Shown here: piece by piece, positions 27,288 through 34,107 of the stretch
Layout: each line of letters opens with the position of its first letter
Numbering within the stretch: the stretch's first letter is position 1
Assembly (NCBI GenBank): GCA_963728965.1
Contig: CAVSMH010000006.1
Location: 1,612,001-1,676,000, forward strand
Reading direction: 5' to 3'
Length of the DNA stretch: 64,000 nt
Source of the DNA: DASQZT01 sp963728965
GTDB taxonomy: Bacteria; Acidobacteriota; Terriglobia; Bryobacterales; Bryobacteraceae
Made by a program: the position numbers and the translations under genes
Notes under the pieces: model-generated
Seen by the model: the letters and a program-made list of their open reading frames with translations, nothing else
Database searches by the model: none
Told to the model about the DNA's origin: nothing

Positions 27288-27535
27288 ACCCATGGCTCGA
27301 CGCCGCCGGCGCGATGCTGTTGTGCCTGATACCGTGCGGTATCGCCTGTCTGCGGCATGACGCGGCGTCGCGCCTGGTCGGCCTCGAGGCGGCATCGCTC
27401 ATCGCTACGCTGATGTTCCTGCTGTTGGCCGAGGGAATGCATCGGGCGCCGTTCATGGATCTGGCCCTGGCCCTGGCGCTGCTCAGTTTTGGAGCCGGAC
27501 TGGTGTTTGCCCGCTTCCTGGAGAGGTGGATGTGA
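27284..27535 (+). CDS. mrpF: Antiporter subunit F (MrpF/MbhB)
   Basis: An 83-residue protein of three hydrophobic segments with the family pattern LIPCGIACLRHDAASRLVGLE and FMDLALALALLSFGAG. The ATG overlaps the stop of subunit E, and the stop overlaps the start of subunit G. The position between E and G is the conserved order in Mrp and Mbh modules and supports the call for such a short, variable protein. Confidence 0.85.
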   Translation: MNPWLDAAGAMLLCLIPCGIACLRHDAASRLVGLEAASLIATLMFLLLAEGMHRAPFMDLALALALLSFGAGLVFARFLERWM

Positions 27536-27834
27536 ACCTCGCCGTGGTGATTCTCCTGGTGGTGGCCTGCGCCGCCGTCCTGCTCACGGCTCTCGGCGTG
27601 GGGCTCTCCCGCTCGGTCTATCAGGCCCTGCATTTTCTGGCGCCCACCGCTACCGTCGGCGTGGCTGCCGTCGTCCTCGCCGTGATTCTGCGGGAGGGCT
27701 TCGGCGCCGCCGGTATCAAGGCCATCCTCGCCGGCGCGATTCTCTTCCTGATGAACCCCGTCCTGACCCATGCCACCGCGCGCGCAGCCCGCGTTCACCA
27801 GCGCGGTCATTGGGAGGAGGATGAACCTTCATGA
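27532..27834 (+). CDS. mrpG: Antiporter subunit G (MrpG/MbhC)
   Basis: A 100-residue protein with three hydrophobic segments and the MnhG-type ending VLTHATARAARVH, in which the conserved Asn-Pro (FLMNPVLTHA) precedes a basic tail. The GTG at 27532 overlaps the end of subunit F by four bases; another GTG two codons earlier is possible. The stop overlaps the next gene. Confidence 0.85.
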   Translation: MNLAVVILLVVACAAVLLTALGVGLSRSVYQALHFLAPTATVGVAAVVLAVILREGFGAAGIKAILAGAILFLMNPVLTHATARAARVHQRGHWEEDEPS

Positions 27835-28097
27835 TGTGGCTGCAAGCATTGGCCCTTGCCATGGTGGCGCTGGGAGGCGCGGCGGTCGTCTTAACGCGCG
27901 ATCCGCTGAGCCAGGCCATTGTGGTCAGTTTCTACGGCATTCTGCTGGCGCTCCTTTTCCTGCTCTTCCAGGCGCCCGATGTGGCGCTCTCCCAGATGGT
28001 GGTGGGCGCCCTCGCCCTGCCGATGATGATCCTGCTGGCGATTGCCAAGATCCGCCGACGACACGAAAAACAGAAACCGCACGAGGGTTCGCGGTGA
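27831..28097 (+). CDS. DUF4040 subunit (MbhD-like; equals part of the MrpA C-terminus)
   Basis: An 88-residue membrane protein of three helices ending in a basic tail. The segment LTRDPLSQAIVVSFYGILLALLF and FQAPDVALSQMVVGA is the DUF4040 signature. The family is a stand-alone gene (MbhD) in membrane-bound hydrogenase modules and the C-terminal part of MrpA in full-length Mrp systems. It overlaps both neighbours by four bases. Here it replaces part of the absent large MrpA. Confidence 0.85.
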   Translation: MMWLQALALAMVALGGAAVVLTRDPLSQAIVVSFYGILLALLFLLFQAPDVALSQMVVGALALPMMILLAIAKIRRRHEKQKPHEGSR

Positions 28098-28858
28098 AAC
28101 CACGAGCACGCCTGGTCCTGTTCATCGCAGCGGCCGCCGTCTTCGCCGCCGTGTTCCTTCGGGGGCTCGCCGGATTGCAGCCGATCGGCCAGGTGCAGGG
28201 TACCGCGGCGGTCTATGGCGCTTCGATCAACGCCTTGACCGTTCCCGAGCGGCATATCACCAATGCCGTCTCGGCGGTCAATTTCGATTTCCGCGCCTTC
28301 GATACGCTCGGCGAGGAGTCCATCCTGTTCGCTTGCGTGATGGGCGTGCTGGTCCTGTTTCGGCCGCAGAAGGGGGAGGGCACGGGCCGCGTGCGCGACC
28401 ATGAGGCCGGTCGGGAGATCACCACGGCAAGCGATGCGATCCGTCTCCTCGGAGTGGCCCTGGTGGGTCCCACAACTCTTTTCGGACTCTACATTGTGGC
28501 TCACGGGCAGGTCACCCCGGGAGGCGGTTTCCAGGGCGGCGTCGTCCTGGCGAGTGCGCCGTTGCTCATCTATGTGGCCGGCGAATTCCGTGCGTTGCGA
28601 AGAGTGGTGCCGCGGATGCTGGTGGAGATCGGCGAAGCTCTCGGAGCTGTCGCGTTCATCGCCGTCGGCGTTGCCGGAATGGCTGGCGGCACCCCATTCC
28701 TCACCAACTTCCTGCCCCTCGGCCGGCCGGGCGACGTCCTCTCGGGAGGCTCGGTAGTCCTGATCGGTCTCGCGGTTGGTCTGGAAGTCGCCTGTGGTCT
28801 GATCCTGCTGCTGCTCGCCTTTCTCGAGGAGACTCTCGTCCGCAAGGACCCTGTATGA
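28094..28858 (+). CDS. mrpB: MbhE-MrpB fusion subunit of the antiporter
   Basis: A 254-residue membrane protein. The first ~95 residues correspond to MbhE, another fragment of the MrpA C-terminus: INALTVPERHITNAVSAVNFDFR and TLGEESILF. The rest is the MnhB domain with its glycine-rich signature HGQVTPGGGFQGGVV. Translation starts at GTG 28094 inside the stop of the DUF4040 gene. In many systems these two parts are separate genes, so this is a fusion. Its role is as a structural and ion-pathway subunit. Confidence 0.85.
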   Translation: MKPRARLVLFIAAAAVFAAVFLRGLAGLQPIGQVQGTAAVYGASINALTVPERHITNAVSAVNFDFRAFDTLGEESILFACVMGVLVLFRPQKGEGTGRVRDHEAGREITTASDAIRLLGVALVGPTTLFGLYIVAHGQVTPGGGFQGGVVLASAPLLIYVAGEFRALRRVVPRMLVEIGEALGAVAFIAVGVAGMAGGTPFLTNFLPLGRPGDVLSGGSVVLIGLAVGLEVACGLILLLLAFLEETLVRKDPV

Positions 28859-29199
28859 CCCATCTCCCTTACTTCGTCGCTCTCTGGCTGTTTCTGATTG
28901 GCCTGTACGGCGTAGTTACCAGCCGCAATCTCCTCCACCTCGTCATCTGCCTCACCGTCGTGCAGTCCTCCACCTACGTGCTGCTGCTGACGATCGGCTA
29001 TCGAACCGGTGCCGTGGCGCCCATCTTTGTCGATATCCCGCTGAGCACGCCCGCGGTCGATCCGGTCGTACAGGCCCTGATGCTCACCGATATTGTGGTC
29101 GAGGTGACCGTGACGGCGCTGCTCCTGGCGCTGGTTGTGCAAGCTTACGAGCGTACCGGCAAGCTCGATCCGCATGCCCTGGGTATCGTTCGGGGATAG
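28855..29199 (+). CDS. mrpC: Antiporter subunit C (MrpC/MbhG, NuoK-like)
   Basis: A 114-residue NuoK-like protein of three helices with the family pattern GLYGVVTSRNLLHLVICLTVVQSS, and DPVVQALMLTDIVVEVTVTALLL near the end, where conserved acidic residues line the ion pathway. It overlaps subunit B by four bases and ends one base before the next gene's GTG. Confidence 0.9.
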   Translation: MTHLPYFVALWLFLIGLYGVVTSRNLLHLVICLTVVQSSTYVLLLTIGYRTGAVAPIFVDIPLSTPAVDPVVQALMLTDIVVEVTVTALLLALVVQAYERTGKLDPHALGIVRG

Positions 29200-29200
29200 C

Positions 29201-31012
29201 GTGTTCAGTACACCCATCCCCGTTGCGCTGCCGCTGTTCATGGCGGCCGTGCTGGCGGCCCTCAATCGCCGTGTGCGGCGCGAACTGGCGATGTCGCTGG
29301 CCATCCTCACTTCGGTTATCGTTGCCGGGGCGGCCGTATCGCTGGTCGTGAACTCGCGCTACGATCCCATCGTCTACTGGTTCGGCGGATGGGTCCCGCG
29401 CGGCGGAACGGCCATCGGCATCTGCTTCGTGGTCGATAATACCGGCGCGATGCTGGTTCTGGTCGCCGCCATTCTGGTGACCGCCGCGCTGGTCTTTTCC
29501 TGGTGCTATTTCGATACCGCCGGCTCGCTGTTCCAGGTCCTCCTGCTTATTTTTCTGGGCGCCATCGGCGGGTTCAGCCTCACCGGCGACCTGTTCAACC
29601 TGTTCGTCTTCTTCGAACTGATGAGCGTCTCCGCTTTTGCCCTCTGCAGCTTCAAATCGGAATCGCCCGGACCGCTGGCGGGCGCGCTGAATTTTGCCGT
29701 CACCAACACCATCGGGTCCTTCCTCGTGCTTTGTGGCATTGCCCTCGTCTACGGCCGCACGGGCGCGTTGAACCTGGCCCAACTCGGCAGAGTCCTCGAT
29801 AGCACTACCGATGGGCTGCTGGTCGCGGCGTTCGTGTTCCTCGCCTCCGGCTTCTTCATCAAGGCCGCCATCGTTCCGTTTCACTTCTGGCTGGCCGATG
29901 CGCATACCGTGGCTCCCGCGCCGGTATGCGTGCTGTTTTCCGGAATCATGGTCGAGCTCGGCCTGTTCGCCGTCGTGCGGATCTATTGGGCCGTGTTTTC
30001 CACCGCCATGGCGGCCCATCAGAACGATCTGCGCAACATCCTGGTGGCCTTCGGTGCCGTCACCGCCCTTCTCGGGGCGCTGATGTGCTACGCCCAGCGG
30101 CACCTGAAACGAATGCTGGCGTTCTCGACCATCAGCCACATGGGGCTGATGCTGGTGGGCGTCGGACTGCTGACCCGCGAAGGCCTTGCCGGCGCCTCCA
30201 TCTACGCCATGGGACACGCCATGATCAAGGGCGCTCTTTTTCTTGCGGCGGGCATTCTGCTCCACCGCACCGGCACCGTGGATGAAATCGAGCTGACGGC
30301 GCGCGTGCGCCACCTTCGATGGACCGGCGCGATCCTCTTTCTAGGCGCGGCCGGCCTGGCCGGAATTCCGCCGTTCGGCACCTTCTGGGGAGAAAACATG
30401 ATCAGCGCCTCCGCCTGGAATCTCGGCTACGGCTGGACGGAGTGGGTGTTCTTCCTGTCGGGCGGCGCCACGGCTGCCGCGCTCTTCCGCTTCGCGGGCC
30501 ACACCTTCCTGCGCTGGGGACCGGCCGGCGAACAGGTCAAGGTGCGCGGTCTGAAAATCCGCGATGTTCGCGACACCGAGGGCGGACACTGGCACACACC
30601 GGCCTCCATGTATGTTCCCGCCGCCGCTCTCATGGTGGCGGGCGTGCTCGTGGGCCTCGCGCCGCGCCTTACCGGCGCTGCCGAATCGGCGGCCATTCAA
30701 ATCCAGGACCACGCGGCCTATGCCGGGCGCGTGCTCGACCTGCTCACTCCCTACCCACCTACGGTTCATGAGCACCCTGCTACCGGATCCGACCTCAGGC
30801 GGGCCTTCGCCACCGTGCTGGCCGCCGGCCTGCTGGCCGCTCTCACGCTCGGCTCCGCGCGGGTCCGCAGGGCATTCCGCCGGCGCCGTTTCCTGGTGTC
30901 GGCGATCGGCGCCCTCCGCCACCTCCACAGCGGCATCGTTCCCGATTACGTCACATGGCTCCTGTTCGGCGTGGCGGCATTTGGGGCCGCGGCGTTCTTG
31001 TCGTTTCGATGA
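29201..31012 (+). CDS. mrpD: Antiporter-like subunit D (MrpD/MbhH, proton-translocating)
   Basis: A 603-residue protein with about fourteen transmembrane helices and the proton-antiporter-M domain. The Lys and His residues of the conduction path are visible in FIKAAIVPFHFWLADAHTV, LKRMLAFSTISHMGLMLVG and AMGHAMIKGALFLAAG. GTG 29201 directly follows subunit C and starts the first helix; an in-frame start 66 bases earlier would overlap that gene. This is the only large antiporter-type subunit in the module. The C-terminus has a longer soluble loop and a final helix. Confidence 0.92.
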   Translation: MFSTPIPVALPLFMAAVLAALNRRVRRELAMSLAILTSVIVAGAAVSLVVNSRYDPIVYWFGGWVPRGGTAIGICFVVDNTGAMLVLVAAILVTAALVFSWCYFDTAGSLFQVLLLIFLGAIGGFSLTGDLFNLFVFFELMSVSAFALCSFKSESPGPLAGALNFAVTNTIGSFLVLCGIALVYGRTGALNLAQLGRVLDSTTDGLLVAAFVFLASGFFIKAAIVPFHFWLADAHTVAPAPVCVLFSGIMVELGLFAVVRIYWAVFSTAMAAHQNDLRNILVAFGAVTALLGALMCYAQRHLKRMLAFSTISHMGLMLVGVGLLTREGLAGASIYAMGHAMIKGALFLAAGILLHRTGTVDEIELTARVRHLRWTGAILFLGAAGLAGIPPFGTFWGENMISASAWNLGYGWTEWVFFLSGGATAAALFRFAGHTFLRWGPAGEQVKVRGLKIRDVRDTEGGHWHTPASMYVPAAALMVAGVLVGLAPRLTGAAESAAIQIQDHAAYAGRVLDLLTPYPPTVHEHPATGSDLRRAFATVLAAGLLAALTLGSARVRRAFRRRRFLVSAIGALRHLHSGIVPDYVTWLLFGVAAFGAAAFLSFR

Positions 31013-31030
31013 TGTGATATACCTTTCCCC

Positions 31031-31606
31031 ATGCGCGCTGGCATCGGCATGCGGATTCACTCCGGTTGGGCGGCCATGGCTGCCGTGGTCGAACCTCTCG
31101 AGGTGCTCGACCGCCGACGCCTGGTCTGCATTGACGATGCAGTTCCGGGAGCCCGGCAGCCTTACCATTTCGTGGAAGCGATGGAGCTGGGTGCCGCGGA
31201 ACGTCATCTCGCGCACTGCGCGGAGATTTCCGGCAGCCGCGCCGTGGAACAGCTTCAGGCCGCCGTGCGCGACCTCACCAGCCGTGACGTCACCGTCTCA
31301 CGCGCCGCCATCCTCGAAGCCGGCGGACGGCCGCTGCCGGAACTGGCTCGCATTCTGGCTTCTCACGCGCTCATCCATGCGGCCGAGGGCGAGTTCTTCC
31401 GCTCTGTTTTTCGCCGCGCGTGCCAGACCCTGGGGATTCCTGTAACCGGGATTCGCGCAGCGGAACTGGTGGCAGCGCCCGCTGAGCTCTGCGAGACCGT
31501 GAACCACCTGGGGCGCCACCTCGGTCCTCCCTGGACGCAGGATCAAAAACAATCGGCGCTGGCCGCGTTCCTGGTTCTTTCCGCTCATAGGGCGGCTTTA
31601 CTGTAA
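31031..31606 (+). CDS. Conserved hypothetical protein between antiporter and ergothioneine genes
   Basis: A 191-residue soluble protein I do not recognise. Visible features are an N-terminal beta segment containing DRRRLVCIDD, a run HFVEAMELGAAERHLAHC, a central alpha-helical part with FFRSVFRRACQTLGI, and a C-terminal VNHLGRHLGPPWTQDQKQSALAAFLVL. The pattern of an early LVCIDD and a later conserved GPPWTQDQK suggests a nucleotide- or small-molecule-binding fold, but this is a guess. It stands 18 bases after the antiporter operon and 55 bases before egtB, with no start-site signal. Confidence 0.6.
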   Translation: MRAGIGMRIHSGWAAMAAVVEPLEVLDRRRLVCIDDAVPGARQPYHFVEAMELGAAERHLAHCAEISGSRAVEQLQAAVRDLTSRDVTVSRAAILEAGGRPLPELARILASHALIHAAEGEFFRSVFRRACQTLGIPVTGIRAAELVAAPAELCETVNHLGRHLGPPWTQDQKQSALAAFLVLSAHRAALL

Positions 31607-31661
31607 AACAACGCACAGTGCCTCCTGTTCTGATTTCGTTAGACTGGAACGACGTTTCCGT

Positions 31662-32828
31662 ATGCGTATCCAACCCGCAGTTGCCCAGGCGCTGGCGCTG
31701 GCTCGTGGACGCACTGACGCCCTCTTCGGTCTGGTCAGTCCCGATTCCGTGTATGAGCGCCCCATCCCGGAGCGCCACCGCATCATCTTTTATATCGGCC
31801 ACCTCGAAGCCTTCGACTGGAATCTGCTCGGCCGCTACGCCCTGGACATGCGTTCGTTCCACAACGAATTCGACCGGCTGTTCGCATTCGGCATCGACCC
31901 GCCGCCCGGCAATCTGCCGTCCGACCAACCCTCGGACTGGCCGGGGATCGCCGAGGTCGAGCGCTACAACCAGCGCGTCCGCGACGAAATCGACGCGGTG
32001 CTGGATGACGTGCCGGAACAGTTGTTACAAGTGGCCGTCGAGCACCGGCTGATGCACGCGGAGACGTTTGCCTACATCCTGCACAATCTCCCCTATGAAC
32101 GGAAACGGGGGGCTACCGCCGGGCTGCTTGAGAACGGCCAACGCGACGCCGCGCCCCGCATGATCGACATTCCCGCGGGGACAGCCCGTCTCGGACGGTC
32201 CGCCGCCGATGGGTTCGGCTGGGATAACGAATTTCAGGCCCACGCGGTAGAGGTCGCGGCATTCTCGGTCGCTAAATACAAAGTCACCAACCGCGAGTAC
32301 CTGGATTTCGTCGAGTCCGGTGCCGAAGCGCCGTTCTATTGGTCCGAACGCGCCGGCCGCCGCTTTTATCGCGGCATGCTCGCCGAGATTCCCTTGCCGC
32401 TCGATGCTCCGGTCTATGTTACGCACGATCAGGCTGCGGCGTATGCCCGCTGGCGCGGCAAGTCCCTGCTCAGCGAAGCCCAGTTTCACCGCGCGTCTGA
32501 CTCCGCGCCGGCGTCGGCCAATCACGATTTTCGCCACTGGGATCCGGTATCGGTCACAGCGGACGATCGCGACGATCTCGGCGCCGTCCCGTCCCAGATG
32601 ATCGGTAACGGCTGGGAGTGGACCTCTACCGTGTTCGCCCCCTTTCCTGGCTTCGAACCATTCCCGTTTTATACCAACTACTCCGCTCCGTTCTTCGACG
32701 GCCGCCACTATGTGCTGAAGGGCGCCGCCCCTGCCACGGCCGCCTGTTTCCTGCGGCCGTCGTTTCGCAACTGGTTCCGCCCGGCGTATCCGTATGTCCA
32801 CGCCACCTTCCGGCTGATTGAGTGCTGA
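31662..32828 (+). CDS. egtB: Ergothioneine synthase EgtB-like iron enzyme
   Basis: A 388-residue protein with an N-terminal DinB-like bundle and a C-terminal formylglycine-generating-enzyme-like domain, the layout of EgtB. The three iron-binding histidines are visible as His47 (YIGHLEAFDW) and His128/His132 (VEHRLMHAETF). The second domain ends NGWEWTSTVFAPFPGFEPFPF and SFRNWFRPAYPYVHATFR, both family signatures. EgtB joins a thiol (cysteine or gamma-glutamylcysteine) to hercynine by C-S bond formation with oxygen. Type II EgtB with this layout is known from Chloracidobacterium. egtD follows with a one-base overlap, which excludes most other readings. Confidence 0.88.
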   Translation: MRIQPAVAQALALARGRTDALFGLVSPDSVYERPIPERHRIIFYIGHLEAFDWNLLGRYALDMRSFHNEFDRLFAFGIDPPPGNLPSDQPSDWPGIAEVERYNQRVRDEIDAVLDDVPEQLLQVAVEHRLMHAETFAYILHNLPYERKRGATAGLLENGQRDAAPRMIDIPAGTARLGRSAADGFGWDNEFQAHAVEVAAFSVAKYKVTNREYLDFVESGAEAPFYWSERAGRRFYRGMLAEIPLPLDAPVYVTHDQAAAYARWRGKSLLSEAQFHRASDSAPASANHDFRHWDPVSVTADDRDDLGAVPSQMIGNGWEWTSTVFAPFPGFEPFPFYTNYSAPFFDGRHYVLKGAAPATAACFLRPSFRNWFRPAYPYVHATFRLIEC

Positions 32829-33781
32829 TGTTCGGACGCGCTCTCGATAACGAGTTCGCCCGCGAGGTTCGGTCCGGACTGACCCGCACCGAGCAGAAGA
32901 CTCTGCCCTGCCGCTATCTTTATGACGATGTCGGCTCGGCGCTCTTCGAAGCCATCACCTTGCTTCCCGAGTACGGGCTGACACGCGCCGACGCCCGCCT
33001 GCTCCATACCCACGCCGCGGATCTGGTCGATCTCCTGCCGGGAAATGTCATTGTCGCCGAGCTGGGCAGCGGCACCGGGTCAAAGACAAGGCCCGTTCTC
33101 GAGCAGCTTCACCGACGCCAGGTCGTAGTCTACTATCCCATCGATCTTTCGCGCATTGCGCTATCCCGCTGCGCGCAGGATCTCGCCGCGCTGGGGGCCG
33201 TCTTCGCCCTTGAGGCCTCCTACCTCGAAGGCCTCCGGCAGGTCGCCGCGCGCCGCGCGCCCGGGCAGACCCTGCTCATCCTTTTCCTCGGCAGCACCAT
33301 CGGGAATTTCGAACCCGAAGCGGCTATCGATTTCCTGCTCGCCATTCGCATGTGTCTTGCTCCCGGCGATGCCCTGCTGCTCGGCGCCGACCTGGTCAAG
33401 CCGGTGAATGACCTGCTGGCGGCATACGACGATCCTCCCGGCGTAACCGCGGCTTTCAATCTCAACCTGCTGGCGCGCATCAACCGCGAACTCGACGCCG
33501 ATTTCGACTTGCGCCAGTTCGAACACCTCGTGCGCTACGACGCCGGCGCGCAGCGCATCGAAATGCACCTGCGCTCCCTGGTCTACCAGATTGTCAATAT
33601 CAAACAGGCCGACCTGATCGTAGATATCGTGCCCAACGAAACCATCTGCACCGAAGCCTGCCACAAGTTCCGCCGCGAGCAGATCTGGGACCTGGCGGGC
33701 ACCGCCGGTTTTCGCCTGGCGGCGCAGTGGGTGGACCCGGAGTGGCCCTTCGCCGAAAGCCTGCTGGTAGCGGCGGAATAG
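32828..33781 (+). CDS. egtD: L-histidine N-alpha-methyltransferase (hercynine synthase)
   Basis: A 317-residue enzyme that trimethylates histidine to hercynine using SAM, the first step of ergothioneine synthesis. The family motifs are LPCRYLYDDVGSALFEAIT (early substrate site), ELGSGTGSKTRPVLEQL (SAM), YYPIDLSRIALSR, and LFLGSTIGNFEPE. The start ATG shares one base with the egtB stop (TGATG), so the pair is coupled. A GTG two codons upstream is also possible. No egtA, egtC or egtE was seen. Confidence 0.92.
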   Translation: MFGRALDNEFAREVRSGLTRTEQKTLPCRYLYDDVGSALFEAITLLPEYGLTRADARLLHTHAADLVDLLPGNVIVAELGSGTGSKTRPVLEQLHRRQVVVYYPIDLSRIALSRCAQDLAALGAVFALEASYLEGLRQVAARRAPGQTLLILFLGSTIGNFEPEAAIDFLLAIRMCLAPGDALLLGADLVKPVNDLLAAYDDPPGVTAAFNLNLLARINRELDADFDLRQFEHLVRYDAGAQRIEMHLRSLVYQIVNIKQADLIVDIVPNETICTEACHKFRREQIWDLAGTAGFRLAAQWVDPEWPFAESLLVAAE

Positions 33782-33787
33782 TCAACC

Positions 33788-34090
33788 TCAATCCAGATCG
33801 ATATCGCGTTTGGGCGGCGTCAGATCGGGATTTTCCTTGGCGCGTTTGAAGAGTTCGTCGAACTTCTTCTCCAACACCTTGCCGTGAGTCTTCTCCGCCT
33901 CGAAAGACTTGCGGAATACCTCTTCCCGCCGCGCCCCCTCCCCCTTTAGCTTGGCTACCTCCGCCGCCAGGTCCTCAATCGGCAGGGGCCTTTCCGGCAC
34001 GGTATGAGCGATCACGGCTCGGGTCTCGGGATCGATCGTGAGAATCGCTTCACAACACGGGCACTCGACCTCGAACATACCTTTGAGCAT
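33788..34090 (-). CDS. Small zinc-ribbon-like protein
   Basis: A 100-residue protein beginning MLKGMFEVECPCC; the CPCC motif is a half zinc site. It is followed by a helical coiled-coil segment (about residues 40-85, charged with Lys and Glu) and an acidic end. It could be a small structural or nucleic-acid-associated protein; no known family was recognised. An AGGA about 10 bases upstream supports the first ATG. It ends 6 bases from the convergent egtD. Confidence 0.6.
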   Translation of the reverse strand: MLKGMFEVECPCCEAILTIDPETRAVIAHTVPERPLPIEDLAAEVAKLKGEGARREEVFRKSFEAEKTHGKVLEKKFDELFKRAKENPDLTPPKRDIDLD

Positions 34091-34107
34091 AAATCCATCC
34101 TACCCCG

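Noticed and set aside
26799..31012. A complete membrane-bound hydrogenase or complex I
   Set aside because: No [NiFe] hydrogenase, NuoB/C/D/I-like or Fe-S subunit follows; only the membrane antiporter part is present.
31662..33781. Selenoneine (SenA) reading of the EgtB-like gene
   Set aside because: No selenosugar or selenophosphate gene is adjacent, while egtD directly follows, so ergothioneine synthesis is the better call.
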